A stretch of DNA of 64,000 nucleotides from assembly GCF_004122115.1 (NCBI RefSeq), contig NZ_SBKP01000008.1, positions 1 to 64,000 of the forward strand, read 5' to 3'. This DNA is from Sphingobium fluviale (GTDB lineage: Bacteria; Pseudomonadota; Alphaproteobacteria; Sphingomonadales; Sphingomonadaceae). The notes below the pieces were generated by a model. It was not told the origin of the DNA and did no database searches. It saw only the letters and a program-made list of their open reading frames with translations. Shown piece after piece: positions 25,946 through 35,697 of this stretch (positions are counted from its first letter, which is position 1; every line of letters starts with the position of its first letter). The position numbers and the translations under genes were made by a program.

Positions 25946-26036
25946 GTAGGAGCCGGAACGACCCGCAGCGGAATCACTGTGGCTGCTTCCGTCAGGACCT
26001 GACCAGGTTGGCGACGGCCACGTCCGCCCGGCTCCC
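25946..26036 (-). ncRNA. ffs: Signal recognition particle RNA, small bacterial (4.5S) type
   Basis: The minus strand contains the universal SRP apical loop with GGTCAGGTCC and GGAAGCAGCC. The ends pair as GGAGCCGG with CCGGCTCC, and a run of T follows the 3' end. The length of about 90 nt fits the 4.5S form. It would bind Ffh for co-translational membrane targeting. Confidence 0.92.
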
Positions 26037-26133
26037 GCGCCGCATATGGCGGGGGCGGCGCGCAAATGCAAGAGGGGGGGCGCGGCGCTGTTCATCCTTC
26101 GACAAGCGCCGGGCAAGCCGTTAGAACAGCCGC

Positions 26134-27768
26134 ATGACCGATTCCCCGCCCACCACCGGCAGCGCCTATCGCGTGCTTGCCCGCAAATATCGGCCGCAGA
26201 CCTTTGCCGAGCTGATCGGGCAGGATGCTATGGTGCAGACGCTGGGCAACGCCATCAGGCGGGGGCGGCTCGCCCATGCCTTCCTGATGACCGGCGTGCG
26301 TGGGGTGGGCAAGACCTCGACCGCGCGCCTCATTGCCAAGGCGCTGAACTGTATCGGCCCGGATGGGCAGAGCGGCCCGACGATCGATCCCTGCGGCGTT
26401 TGCGAACCTTGCCTCGCCATCGCCGAGGGGCGCCACATCGATGTGATCGAGATGGACGCGGCCAGCCACACCGGCGTTGACGATGTGCGCGAGATCATCG
26501 AGGCGGTGCGCTATTCGGCGGTGTCGGCGCGCTACAAGGTCTACATCATCGACGAAGTGCACATGCTCTCCAAAAACGCCTTCAACGCGCTGTTGAAGAC
26601 GCTGGAGGAGCCGCCCGCCCATGTGAAATTCCTGTTCGCCACCACCGAGGTCAACAAGGTGCCGGTCACGGTGCTTTCCCGGTGCCAGCGGTTCGATCTG
26701 CGGCGGATTTCGGCGGAAAAGCTCGCCGCGCATTTCGCTCATGTGGTGCGCGAGGAGGGTGTGGAGGCGGAGGCCGAAGCGCTGTCGCTCATCGCGCAGG
26801 CGGCGGAAGGTTCCGCGCGTGATGGCCTCTCGATCCTCGATCAGGCGATCGCCCATGCCGAGACAGAGGGGGCAGGGGAAGGGGCGCGCGTCACCGCCGC
26901 GCAGGTGCGCGAAATGCTCGGCCTGTCGGACCGGGGCGCGATCCGCCGGCTGTTCGGATTGCTGCTGGTGGGAGACGCGCAAGGCGCACTGGCGATGATG
27001 CGCGAGCAGCATGATCTCGGCGTCGAGCCGCTTTCCATCCTGCGCGGCCTGCTGGAGACAGTGCACGGCGTCACGCTGCTGAAGGCGGGCGGCAGGGGCG
27101 ATGACCCCGCGCAATCGGTGGAGGAGCGCGAGGCGCTGGCCGATTGGGCAAGCCAGCTGGGCTTCGCGCCGCTGCATCGGCTGTGGCAGTTGTTGCTCAA
27201 GGGGCATGAGGAGGTTGCGCGCGCCGCGATGCCCTCGGAGGCGGCGGATATGGCGCTGTTGCGGGTTATCCATGCGGCCAGCCTGCCCGATCCCTCCGAG
27301 CTGGCGCGGTTGCTTGAAGGCGGGGCGCCTGCCGCGTCGGCGCAGGGTGCCGCGAGTTCCCCCACACCGTCACCCGCTCCCGCCGCCACGCTCCCCGCCA
27401 GCTTCGAGGCGCTGGTCAAGCTGTTGTGGGATCGCAACAAGGGCCTGATCGCGGACGAGATCGAGCATTTCATCCGCCCGATCCGCTATGCCCCCCCAGA
27501 GCTGGATTTCGAGCCCGCCCGGCCGATGGCGCAAGAACAGATCGACCGCATCCGCGCGGCCATTGACGAAGTGACGCGTGGGCGCTGGCAGCTGCGGCTG
27601 GCCCAGGGTGACGCGCAGCCGACATTGTCCGAGCGGCGCGAGCAGGCCGAGCAGGCGGCCAGGGCCGAAATTCTGGGTCATCCAGTGATGCAGGCAGCGA
27701 TGGCGGCTTTTCCCGATGCGGAGCTGATGCCCGCCGATGACGAAGCGAAATGGAGCGAAAGCGCATGA
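26134..27768 (+). CDS. dnaX: DNA polymerase III subunits gamma and tau
   Basis: A 544-residue clamp-loader ATPase. Walker A is GVRGVGKT (residues 54-61), Walker B and sensor lie in YIIDEVHMLS and FLFATTEVNK, and a zinc module has C-x-GVCEPC. The C-terminal tau part begins after an alanine/proline-rich linker (ASAQGAASSPTPSPAP). I see no run of adenines suitable for the programmed frameshift that makes gamma in E. coli. Its stop overlaps the ybaB start. Confidence 0.97.
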   Translation: MTDSPPTTGSAYRVLARKYRPQTFAELIGQDAMVQTLGNAIRRGRLAHAFLMTGVRGVGKTSTARLIAKALNCIGPDGQSGPTIDPCGVCEPCLAIAEGRHIDVIEMDAASHTGVDDVREIIEAVRYSAVSARYKVYIIDEVHMLSKNAFNALLKTLEEPPAHVKFLFATTEVNKVPVTVLSRCQRFDLRRISAEKLAAHFAHVVREEGVEAEAEALSLIAQAAEGSARDGLSILDQAIAHAETEGAGEGARVTAAQVREMLGLSDRGAIRRLFGLLLVGDAQGALAMMREQHDLGVEPLSILRGLLETVHGVTLLKAGGRGDDPAQSVEEREALADWASQLGFAPLHRLWQLLLKGHEEVARAAMPSEAADMALLRVIHAASLPDPSELARLLEGGAPAASAQGAASSPTPSPAPAATLPASFEALVKLLWDRNKGLIADEIEHFIRPIRYAPPELDFEPARPMAQEQIDRIRAAIDEVTRGRWQLRLAQGDAQPTLSERREQAEQAARAEILGHPVMQAAMAAFPDAELMPADDEAKWSESA

Positions 27769-28088
27769 AGGACTTGAACGAAATATTGGGTATGGCGCAG
27801 CGTGTGCAGGAAGAGCTTGCCCGCGCGCAGGATAATCTCGACAAGATCGAGGTCGAGGGTGCTGCTGGGGGCGGCGTGGTGAAGGTCCGCGCGACTGCCA
27901 AGGGGCGGATCACCGGCGTTTCCATCGATGAGAGCCTGCTTGCCCCGTCAGAGAAGCAGATATTGGAAGATCTCGTCGCCGCCGCGTTCAACGATGCGCG
28001 CAAGAAGGCTGATGAGGCCTCAAGCGCCGAAATGGGCAAGATGACCAGCGGCCTCTCGCTGCCACCCGGTTTCAAGCTGCCGTTTTGA
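27765..28088 (+). CDS. ybaB: YbaB/EbfC nucleoid-associated protein
   Basis: A 107-residue member of the YbaB/EbfC family (MKDLNEILGMAQRVQEEL, DKIEVEGAAGGGVVKVRATA, ITGVSIDESLL). Members form dimers that bind DNA and sit next to dnaX in most bacteria. The start overlaps the dnaX stop by four bases. The usual third gene recR is not here; lon follows instead. Confidence 0.95.
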   Translation: MKDLNEILGMAQRVQEELARAQDNLDKIEVEGAAGGGVVKVRATAKGRITGVSIDESLLAPSEKQILEDLVAAAFNDARKKADEASSAEMGKMTSGLSLPPGFKLPF

Positions 28089-28152
28089 TCGGATTACCCT
28101 CGTGTTGGATGCAATCCTATTTTCAGCTTTTTGCTCTAATCCGGCCGGGCCA

Positions 28153-28180
28153 TTGATTGGCGCGCTATAGAACATAATAT
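28153..28180 (+). promoter_or_regulatory. Putative lon promoter
   Basis: TTGATT (28153-28158) and TAATAT (28175-28180) are 16 bases apart and resemble -35 and -10 boxes. Transcription would begin only about 20 bases before the first lon ATG. Confidence 0.45.
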
Positions 28181-28207
28181 AGGGTCTGCATCCCGTTCGG
28201 ATGCGCC

Positions 28208-30616
28208 ATGGAGTATAGATTAGCAATGCAATTCCCGCTGCTGCCTTTGCGCGATATCGTTGTCTTCCCGCAGATGATCGTCCCTCTGTTTGTTGGACGC
28301 GACAAAAGCGTTGTCGCCCTGGAAAAAGCCATGGAAGCGGACAAGGAAATTTTCCTCGTCTCCCAGCTCGACCCCGCCGAAGACGAGCCGGATCGCGATG
28401 CTCTGTATGACATGGGCGTGATCGCCACGGTGCTGCAATTGTTAAAGCTGCCGGACGGCACTGTTCGAGTGCTGGTAGAGGGCAAGCAGCGTGCCCGCCT
28501 TCAGGCGGTGTCGGAATCAGACGGCTATGTATCCGCCGAGGTCGAGGCCGTCGAGGAGCAGGGCGCGAGCGGCCCGCAGGCTTCGGCGCTGATGCGCTCA
28601 GTAGCCGACCAGTTCGAAAATTACGCCAAGCTCAACAAGAAGCTGCCCGCCGAAACCCCAGTGCAGCTGCGCGAGATCGAGGAGGCAGGGCGGCTGGCCG
28701 ATGCCGTCGCCGCGCACATCAGCGTCAAGGTGTCGGACAAGCAGGCCCTGCTCACGGAGACAGACGCCGCCAAGAGGCTGGAGATGGTCTTCGCCTTCAT
28801 GGAGGGCGAACTGGGCGTACTGCAGGTCGAGAAGAAGATCCGCGGCCGCGTCAAGCGCCAGATGGAGAAGACCCAGCGCGAATATTATCTCAACGAGCAG
28901 TTGAAGGCGATCCAGCGCGAGCTGGGCGGTGCCGAGGGTGACGAGGCCGACGAGCTGGCCGAGCTTCAGGACAAGATCAACAAGCTCAAAATGACAAAGG
29001 AAGCGAAGGCTAAGGCCAACGCGGAATTGAAAAAGCTGAAGTCGATGCAGCCGATGTCCGCCGAGGCGACTGTCGTGCGCAACTATCTCGATGTGCTGCT
29101 GGGCCTACCTTGGGGCAAGCGCAGCAAGGTCAAGAACGATCTTCGCCAGGCGCAGGAAATTCTCGACGCCGATCACTTCGCGCTGGAAAAGGTCAAGGAC
29201 CGGATCGTCGAATATCTCGCTGTCCAGGCGCGCACCAACAAGCTGAAAGGGCCGATCCTGTGCCTCGTCGGACCTCCGGGCGTCGGCAAGACCTCGCTCG
29301 GCAAGTCGATCGCCAAGGCATGCGGGAGGGAGTTTGTGCGTCAGTCGCTCGGCGGCGTGCGCGACGAGGCGGAAATCCGCGGCCATCGCCGTACCTATAT
29401 CGGCTCGTTGCCGGGCAAGATCGTGGCGAACCTCAAGAAGGCGGGCAGCATGAACCCGCTGTTCCTCTTGGATGAGATCGACAAGCTGGGTCAGGATTTC
29501 CGCGGCGACCCCGCCTCCGCGCTGCTGGAGGTGTTGGACCCGGAACAGAACGCCAAGTTCCAGGATCATTATCTGGAGATCGACCTCGATCTCTCAGATG
29601 TTATGTTCGTCACCACGGCCAACTCACTCAACCTGCCTCAGGCTCTGCTGGACCGGATGGAGATCATAAGGCTGGAGGGCTATACTGAGGACGAGAAGGT
29701 CGAGATCGCGCAGCGGCACCTCGTTGCCAAGCAGATCGAGGCGCATGGCCTTAAAGAGGGCGAGCTGATTGTCACCGAGGACGCGCTGCGTGACCTTATC
29801 CGCTATTATACGCGTGAGGCTGGTGTCCGCACGCTGGAGCGCGAGATCGCGCGGCTGGCCCGTAAAGCGCTGCGCAAGATATTGGAAGGCGGCGTGACCA
29901 GTGTTGAGATCACGCCCGAAAATCTGAGTGATTTTGCCGGTGTACGCAAGTTCCGCCACGGCGTTGGTGAGGAGGAAAATCAGGTCGGTGCCGTTACTGG
30001 CCTCGCCTGGACTGAGGTGGGAGGCGAACTGCTGACCATTGAGTCTGTGACTGTCCCCGGCAAGGGTGCGATCAAGACCACCGGCAAGCTCGGCGAGGTG
30101 ATGACCGAATCGGTGCAGGCGGCGTTTTCCTATGTGAAAGCGCGCGCGCCAGCCTATGGTATTCGCCCCATCATCTTCAATCGCAAGGATATTCACATCC
30201 ATCTTCCCGAAGGCGCTGTGCCAAAAGATGGGCCTTCGGCAGGTATCGGCATGGTGACGAGCATCGTTTCCACGCTCACCGGTGTGCCAGTGCGAAAAGA
30301 CGTCGCGATGACCGGAGAGGTTACGCTCAGAGGGCGTGTGTTGCCGATCGGCGGCCTGAAGGAGAAGCTGTTGGCAGCGCTGCGCGGTGGCATCAAGACC
30401 GTGCTGATCCCGATGGAGAATGAGAAGGATCTGGCAGAAATCCCTTCAAATATAACGGATAATCTTGAGATTGTCCCGGTCAGTCATGTTGACGAGGTGT
30501 TGGCTCGCTCGCTCGCTGTGCCACTCGAAGCGATTGCATGGTCAGAGGAGGATGATCTCGCCGCGCAGCCGGTTTCGTCGCCGGGCGCGGAGGGGGATAT
30601 TGCGGTGCGTCATTAA
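28208..30616 (+). CDS. lon: ATP-dependent protease Lon
   Basis: An 802-residue Lon protease, cytoplasmic, degrading damaged and regulatory proteins. Order of parts: substrate-binding N-domain ([20 protein letters not shown]), helical region, AAA+ module with Walker A GPPGVGKT at 355-362, and the protease domain with catalytic S677 ([10 protein letters not shown]) and K720 ([14 protein letters not shown]). The start may be 28208 or the ATG at 28226, which gives [10 protein letters not shown]; neither has a strong ribosome site. Length is normal. Confidence 0.97.
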   Translation: MEYRLAMQFPLLPLRDIVVFPQMIVPLFVGRDKSVVALEKAMEADKEIFLVSQLDPAEDEPDRDALYDMGVIATVLQLLKLPDGTVRVLVEGKQRARLQAVSESDGYVSAEVEAVEEQGASGPQASALMRSVADQFENYAKLNKKLPAETPVQLREIEEAGRLADAVAAHISVKVSDKQALLTETDAAKRLEMVFAFMEGELGVLQVEKKIRGRVKRQMEKTQREYYLNEQLKAIQRELGGAEGDEADELAELQDKINKLKMTKEAKAKANAELKKLKSMQPMSAEATVVRNYLDVLLGLPWGKRSKVKNDLRQAQEILDADHFALEKVKDRIVEYLAVQARTNKLKGPILCLVGPPGVGKTSLGKSIAKACGREFVRQSLGGVRDEAEIRGHRRTYIGSLPGKIVANLKKAGSMNPLFLLDEIDKLGQDFRGDPASALLEVLDPEQNAKFQDHYLEIDLDLSDVMFVTTANSLNLPQALLDRMEIIRLEGYTEDEKVEIAQRHLVAKQIEAHGLKEGELIVTEDALRDLIRYYTREAGVRTLEREIARLARKALRKILEGGVTSVEITPENLSDFAGVRKFRHGVGEEENQVGAVTGLAWTEVGGELLTIESVTVPGKGAIKTTGKLGEVMTESVQAAFSYVKARAPAYGIRPIIFNRKDIHIHLPEGAVPKDGPSAGIGMVTSIVSTLTGVPVRKDVAMTGEVTLRGRVLPIGGLKEKLLAALRGGIKTVLIPMENEKDLAEIPSNITDNLEIVPVSHVDEVLARSLAVPLEAIAWSEEDDLAAQPVSSPGAEGDIAVRH

Positions 30617-30687
30617 AATTTCGCGAGGTACGCGGCTATCCTGATGCGCCGCGCACCGTAATTGCGTGATTTTTTTGCCTTTACCCT

Positions 30688-30716
30688 TTGACAGACGCCA
30701 AAATCCGCGCATTTAT
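30688..30716 (+). promoter_or_regulatory. Putative promoter of the HU gene
   Basis: A perfect -35 hexamer TTGACA (30688-30693) is followed 17 bases later by ATTTAT (30711-30716). It lies about 60 bases before the ATG of the HU gene. Confidence 0.5.
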
Positions 30717-30774
30717 GGCGCTCCCGAATTAACGATTCCCATTTCAACACAAGCAACGAGGGGGTTCCCACACA

Positions 30775-31047
30775 ATGAACAAGCAGGATCTTATTGGCGC
30801 AGTCGCTGACAGCAGCGGCCTTAGCAAGACCGATGCCGCCAAGGCCGTGGAAGGCGTGTTTGACGCAATCACGGGCGCGCTGAAGAAGGGTGACGAAGTC
30901 CGCCTCGTTGGGTTCGGCACTTTCTCCGTCTCGCAGCGCAAGGCATCGACCGGCCGCAATCCGCGCACCGGCGAAACCATGACGATCAAGGCATCCTCTC
31001 AGCCCAAGTTCAAGGCTGGCAAGGGTCTGAAGGACTCCGTCAACTGA
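30775..31047 (+). CDS. DNA-binding protein HU
   Basis: A 90-residue HU/IHF-family histone-like protein (MNKQDLIGAVADSSGLSKTDA, DEVRLVGFGTFSV, RNPRTGETMTIKAS). It binds and bends DNA without sequence preference. Following lon directly is the usual position of this gene in proteobacteria. AGCAACGAGGGGG precedes the ATG. Confidence 0.97.
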   Translation: MNKQDLIGAVADSSGLSKTDAAKAVEGVFDAITGALKKGDEVRLVGFGTFSVSQRKASTGRNPRTGETMTIKASSQPKFKAGKGLKDSVN

Positions 31048-31153
31048 TCGTATAGCTGTCGGCCATCAGGGGCCGCTCGCACGGATTGCGGGTGGTGTTG
31101 TGTTGGGCCGATGGCAGCAATTGGTGATGAAGGTGCCTTTATGGTATAGTTTG

Positions 31154-31181
31154 AGGGCGAGGCCGAGGCTTCGCCCTTTTT
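31154..31181 (+). terminator. Rho-independent terminator after the HU gene
   Basis: AGGGCGA (31154-31160) pairs with TCGCCCT (31171-31177) and is followed by a T-run. It separates the HU gene from tRNA-His. Confidence 0.85.
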
Positions 31182-31275
31182 CTATGGCAGCGGCGAGAGT
31201 TAGTCATTTGTCTGCTTGACGCTGCTGATTGGCGCGCTTAAGTGACCGTCCGCCCCTAGGGGGCATGCTCCATGT

Positions 31276-31353
31276 GGCGATCGTAGCTCAGTTGGTTAGA
31301 GCGCTGGTTTGTGGTACCAGAGGTCGTGGGTTCGGATCCCATCGGTCGCCCCA
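31276..31353 (+). tRNA. tRNA-His (GUG)
   Basis: A complete cloverleaf with anticodon loop TTGTGGT (GUG at 31311-31313) and acceptor stem GCGATCG/CGGTCGC with one U-G pair. C73 and CCA are encoded. The base at 31276 is G and can act as the G-1 that pairs with C73, the identity element of tRNA-His. Confidence 0.96.
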
Positions 31354-31449
31354 TTTTCTCAAAATCTGATCTCTATACCGGTTTCAAGATGAGCGCAGAA
31401 CACTCCTCGCTTCGGAATACGGTCATTCTGAAAATGCTCCAGCGACACG

Positions 31450-31977
31450 TCATCGCCCGATAAATTCCTTGAGCGCGCGCCACGAACGAGCCTTTTCCTC
31501 GTAACTCTGCGTATGCGCAGGGCTGCTGGAGGGCAGATCGATCAGGGTATCCACAGTTGCAGGTTGAGTGCGGGAGAAAAGCTGATGACGCCCTACGCGG
31601 CTCGCTGTCTTTCCGTTGAACGCAATGGCTGTCAACATTGGCAGACCGGTCAGCACCGTGGTCAGATCGTTTGGTACGGCTCCGGTTATCCGCATATCGA
31701 GGCTGCCGGGGCGTATCGCCTCTCCAACCACGTCCCACAGACCAATAGTATGCGCCAGTAGCCGCTTTAGCCGGGCCTCATAAGGCAGTGCGGCGAGATT
31801 TGTGTCGATCACCTCGCCTATAAGCCGCCAGAACTGGTTACGGGGATGCGCATAATATTGCTGCGCGGCCAGCGATTGCCGCCCAGGAAGGCTTCCCAGA
31901 ATAAGCAGGCGTGTTTCAGGCGTGATGACCGGTGGAAAGCAGCGCGCATGATCGTCTGGTTGGGCGAGCGTCTTCAT
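31450..31977 (-). CDS. DNA-deoxyinosine glycosylase (uracil-DNA glycosylase superfamily, family 6)
   Basis: A 175-residue protein of the HDG type that removes hypoxanthine (deaminated adenine) from DNA. Motif A is LLILGSLPGRQSLAAQQYYAHPRN (in part), with FWRLIGEV after it; motif B is around LPSSSPAHTQSYEEK. Asparagine N49 in HPRNQFW is typical of the family. The ATG at 31977 is favoured over 31983. It follows rodA by eight bases and may be co-transcribed with the rod-shape operon. Confidence 0.85.
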   Translation of the reverse strand: MKTLAQPDDHARCFPPVITPETRLLILGSLPGRQSLAAQQYYAHPRNQFWRLIGEVIDTNLAALPYEARLKRLLAHTIGLWDVVGEAIRPGSLDMRITGAVPNDLTTVLTGLPMLTAIAFNGKTASRVGRHQLFSRTQPATVDTLIDLPSSSPAHTQSYEEKARSWRALKEFIGR

Positions 31978-31991
31978 AATCAAAAGGCGCC

Positions 31992-33101
31992 CTATCGCCA
32001 GCCCGTGCTGATGCCCTGTCTGCTATCGCGGTCTACCGCCATAATGATGCCAATACACAGCATCACTGTGAGCATGGAGCTTCCCCCATAGGACATGAAG
32101 GGCAGCGGAATGCCCACCACCGGCGCAAGGCCCATTACCATCATCAGGTTTATCGCAACATAGAAGAATATTGTTGTCGTAAGCCCAGCGGCAACGAGTG
32201 CAGCAAATCTGTCGCGCGCGCGCATGGAGACACGGATGCCCCAACGAAACAACAGCATGAAAGCGGCAATCAGGAGGACGCCGCCTGCCAGCCCCCACTC
32301 CTCAGACATCGTGGCGAATACAAAATCGGTATGGCCTTCGGGCAGATAATCGAGATGGCTTTGCGTGCCTTGCAAATATCCCTTGCCCCACAAACCGCCG
32401 GAGCCGATTGCGATTTTGGACTGGCTGATATGATAGCCGGCGCCGAGCGGGTCGCTTTCCGGGTCCATGAAGATCAGCACGCGTTTTTGTTGATACTCAT
32501 GCAGAAAGCTGAATGCTATGGGGATCGCCGCAGCAAGCGCCAGCCCCGCACCTATGAACAGGCGCAACGGCAGCCCGGCAAGGAACATTACCGTCACGCC
32601 TCCCGCCGCGATCATGGTCGCGGTGCCGAGATCGGGCTGGATAAGCACCAGCGCCCATGGCAAGCCGATCATCAGCAGCGCAGGCCAGATCGCCGTCCAG
32701 CGCCGCGTTTCACCCACAGGAAGCCGGGCATAAAAGCGCGCCACCGCCAGAACGATTACAGGCTTCATAAATTCCGAGGGTTGGAGCTGCATGAAGCCGA
32801 GGTTGATCCATCGCTGGCTGCCGCCCGCAACCCCGCCTATCAGTTCGACAATAATGAGTGCGATGAGGACGGCGCCATATGCCGGGAAGGCCAGTTGCGC
32901 AAACAGCTCAACCGGCACTCGCGAGAGCGTTAGCGCCATACCGGTGAAGAGAGTAAAGCGGATGAGCTGGTTCAGCGCCCATGGCGTCATACTGCCGCCG
33001 GCCGCGCTGTAGAGTACGATAACGCCAAAGCCTGCAATAGCGCTAACCAGCACCATGAGGCGCCATGGCAGTCGGGAAACGGTGGAGGGGACGATGCTCA
33101 A
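31992..33101 (-). CDS. rodA: Peptidoglycan glycosyltransferase RodA
   Basis: A 369-residue SEDS-family polymerase with about ten membrane helices. Typical motifs are GGSQRWINLGFMQLQPSEFMK, LIQPDLGTA and ATMSEEWGLAGG, and the end IPLPFMSYGGSSML. It polymerises lipid II glycan strands during cell elongation with its partner PBP2, encoded by the preceding gene, whose stop overlaps this start by four bases. Confidence 0.97.
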   Translation of the reverse strand: MSIVPSTVSRLPWRLMVLVSAIAGFGVIVLYSAAGGSMTPWALNQLIRFTLFTGMALTLSRVPVELFAQLAFPAYGAVLIALIIVELIGGVAGGSQRWINLGFMQLQPSEFMKPVIVLAVARFYARLPVGETRRWTAIWPALLMIGLPWALVLIQPDLGTATMIAAGGVTVMFLAGLPLRLFIGAGLALAAAIPIAFSFLHEYQQKRVLIFMDPESDPLGAGYHISQSKIAIGSGGLWGKGYLQGTQSHLDYLPEGHTDFVFATMSEEWGLAGGVLLIAAFMLLFRWGIRVSMRARDRFAALVAAGLTTTIFFYVAINLMMVMGLAPVVGIPLPFMSYGGSSMLTVMLCIGIIMAVDRDSRQGISTGWR

Positions 33102-35185
33102 TCCGTTTCCTCCTGCACGTTGCTCACACTTGCTGCGGGTGTGGAAGGCGCCTGCGCTGATGATGTATCCAGCGTGGCAGCGGGGGTCACGACAGCGGGT
33201 GTGCCATGCTGATCTGCCGCATTGGCCGTATTTTCGGCCGTAGTGGCAGGCGGCGGGGCCATGCCATGTGCCGCGCGATAGGCAGCCATCTGTGCTTCCT
33301 GCCGGGCAAAGGGATCACCGCCCCAATCCTTTTCATAGGCGACAAGCCGTTCCATCGCATCCTTGGGATCGAACAGATAGCTCATCACATCGCCAGAGAT
33401 GCGCGGGGCGTCTTGAATAATGTTGACGTGCCCGCCATGCTCAATGACGGTGCCGATGGCATAGCGGGGGTTGTCTGCGGGTGCGAAGCCCATAAACAGT
33501 GCATGATCGCGGAGTTTGAACGCCAGCGAAGCGTTGGAGCGCACACCGCTGCGTCGCTCGGCCATGGTGATGCGGCGTACCTGCGCTGTGCCGGTTTTGC
33601 CCGCCATCAATATATCGGGCACAGAGAGCCGCGCGCCTCCACCGGTGCCGCGCCCATTCACCACATCGCGCATGGCGGCCCAAATAATCTCCAGATGCTC
33701 CCGCGATACTCCCAGCGGCAGGGCGGGCTCGCGCTTCGCACCAAATAACAGGTTCGGCATCAGTGCCTTTCCAGACGCCAGCCGCGCCGCCATGATCGCG
33801 ATCTGTAGCGGATTGACGAGCATATAACCCTGCCCGATGGTGGCGTTTACAGTGTCGTAAACCTGCCAGTCCTGATCATATTTCTTTTTCTTCCAGGCGG
33901 CATCGGGCACCGTGCCATAGCTCTGGCTGGGGTAGGGCAGCGGGAATTTTTGCCCCAGCCCCAGCTTGCGCGCCATATCCGCGATCACCTGCATGCCGAG
34001 GCGCTGCGCCATCACATAGAAATAGATGTCGCAGCTCTGCTCTATGCCCCGGTGCATGTTCACCGCACCATGCCCGCCGCGCCGCCAGCAGTGAAAGCGG
34101 CCATTGCCGACCCGGATGGCACCGCTGCATTGCACCGTCTCGTTGGGATCAAGTCCTGCCTCCAGAAAGGAGAGCGCGACCATGGGCTTGACTGTGGAGC
34201 CGGGCGGATACAGGCCTTGCAGCGTTTTGTTGCGCAGGGGAACATGGTCGTCCTGGCTCAGCATGTCCCACTCCATATGGCTTATGCCATCGGAGAAGCT
34301 GTTGGGATCGAAGCTTGGCATAGAAGCCATGGCTAGAAGATCGCCTGTCCTGCAATCGACCACCACGACAGAGCCGCTCTGAGTACCGAGCCTGCGCCCA
34401 GCAAATTCCTGCAGTCCGGCGTCGATCGTGAGCTGGATCGTTTTGCCGGGAGTGTCGGGCCGGGTGGTGAGTTCGCGCACCACTTTGCCGCGTGCCGTCA
34501 CCTCCACCCGCTTTGCGCCGGGTTTGCCATTTAGCGCTGCCTCGAAGGTGCGCTCCAGCCCATCTTTGCCGATCTTGTATCCCGGTGTGATGAGAAGCGG
34601 GTCTTTGCGCTCGTCATAATCCTTGGCCGATGCAACGCCAACATAGCCGATGAGGTGGCCTACCGATGGCCCGGCAGGATAATCGCGCGAAAAGCCCTGC
34701 GCTGGAGCGATTCCCGGCAGATCGGGTAATCTCACCGAAACAGCTGCATACTGGTCGTAACTGAGCTTGTCGGATACCTGCACAGGCTGAAACCCGGCGG
34801 CTTTGTCCAACTCCTCATTAATGCGCTCCACATCTTCCGGCGCAAGCGAGAGAAGCTGTGCCAACGTGCCGACGACGCGCGCCCGATCCTGAAGCCGGTC
34901 CGGGATGATGTCGACACGGAAATCGGTGCGGTTTTTGGCGATGGGTATGCCATGCCGGTCGATGATCCAGCCGCGGCGTGGAGGCACAAGTGTGAGGTTG
35001 ACCCGGTTGCTCTCAGACAGGAGCGAATATTTTTCATTCTCGGCAATGCTGATCCAGCCCATCCGCGCAGCAAGCAGAACTCCGATGCCGCCCTGTATCG
35101 TCCCCAGCACCATCGCGCGTCGCGTGAAGCTATGGGAAAGGCTGGCCTGGGTAATGTTCTTTGGGGTGAGCTTTGGAAACTTCAT
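33098..35185 (-). CDS. mrdA: Penicillin-binding protein 2 (peptidoglycan transpeptidase)
   Basis: A 695-residue class B PBP. It has one N-terminal membrane anchor (AMVLGTIQGGIGVLLAARM), a dimerisation domain with PPRRGWIIDRHG, and the transpeptidase domain with SxxK at S330-K333 (PPGSTVKPM), SCD in IEQSCDIYF and KTGTA. The C-terminal 60 residues form a low-complexity A/P/T-rich tail. It crosslinks side-wall peptidoglycan with RodA. The start overlaps mreD. Confidence 0.96.
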   Translation of the reverse strand: MKFPKLTPKNITQASLSHSFTRRAMVLGTIQGGIGVLLAARMGWISIAENEKYSLLSESNRVNLTLVPPRRGWIIDRHGIPIAKNRTDFRVDIIPDRLQDRARVVGTLAQLLSLAPEDVERINEELDKAAGFQPVQVSDKLSYDQYAAVSVRLPDLPGIAPAQGFSRDYPAGPSVGHLIGYVGVASAKDYDERKDPLLITPGYKIGKDGLERTFEAALNGKPGAKRVEVTARGKVVRELTTRPDTPGKTIQLTIDAGLQEFAGRRLGTQSGSVVVVDCRTGDLLAMASMPSFDPNSFSDGISHMEWDMLSQDDHVPLRNKTLQGLYPPGSTVKPMVALSFLEAGLDPNETVQCSGAIRVGNGRFHCWRRGGHGAVNMHRGIEQSCDIYFYVMAQRLGMQVIADMARKLGLGQKFPLPYPSQSYGTVPDAAWKKKKYDQDWQVYDTVNATIGQGYMLVNPLQIAIMAARLASGKALMPNLLFGAKREPALPLGVSREHLEIIWAAMRDVVNGRGTGGGARLSVPDILMAGKTGTAQVRRITMAERRSGVRSNASLAFKLRDHALFMGFAPADNPRYAIGTVIEHGGHVNIIQDAPRISGDVMSYLFDPKDAMERLVAYEKDWGGDPFARQEAQMAAYRAAHGMAPPPATTAENTANAADQHGTPAVVTPAATLDTSSAQAPSTPAASVSNVQEETD

Positions 35186-35697
35186 GCCATCATGCGCCAG
35201 CGGTCCGTTCGGGCGACCACGCGCACAATAAGCGGATAGAGCAGGGCAGACCAGAGAATTTGTGGCAAGATCAGCGACACAGGGGCACCGCTACCGAAAT
35301 GATGCACAAAACCCAACCCGCCAAAAAGAAAAAAGGCGGACGCTGTGAGGGCAATCAGCCAGTCATGCCAATAATCGCGCCAATAGAGGCGCGTGTCGAC
35401 CAGTTCAATCGCGAGATTGATGGCGCACCACAGGAAGATGGCTGTGCCGAGCGGATTGCCGCTCATCAGGTCGTCGAATGCGCCCAGCGGGGCGGCGATC
35501 CACAGCGGCCATAGCTCATGATGCAGTAGCCGCCATCCAACAAACATCAGTAGGCCCAGCGGGGGCAGGGTGGGGGCCTGCGCGATCAGCGGCAGCATCG
35601 TTGGCAACGCTGAGGCCAGCAGTACGGTCACTATCGGTGTGCCATCCATGCGCCAAGGCGAGGGCGTGCTGCCCAGACGAGGAACCGGCTGGCTCAT
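35182..35697 (-). CDS. mreD: Rod shape-determining protein MreD
   Basis: A 171-residue inner-membrane protein with about five hydrophobic segments (IVTVLLASALPTMLPLIAQ, LGLLMFVGWRLL, ALTASAFFLFGGLGF and others) and the conserved-type GAFDDLMSGNPLGTAIFLW. It overlaps mreC and mrdA by four bases each, so position in the operon supports the call more than sequence identity, which is always low for MreD. Confidence 0.9.
   Translation of the reverse strand: MSQPVPRLGSTPSPWRMDGTPIVTVLLASALPTMLPLIAQAPTLPPLGLLMFVGWRLLHHELWPLWIAAPLGAFDDLMSGNPLGTAIFLWCAINLAIELVDTRLYWRDYWHDWLIALTASAFFLFGGLGFVHHFGSGAPVSLILPQILWSALLYPLIVRVVARTDRWRMMA

Noticed and set aside
26134-27768. Programmed frameshift site in dnaX
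   Set aside because: No A-rich slippery heptamer with a following hairpin was found, so only the full-length product is annotated.
31354-31449. Possible second copy of the palindromic repeat found at 41384
   Set aside because: It has ACCGGTTT and GAAAATGCT fragments but no matching arms; too degenerate to call.
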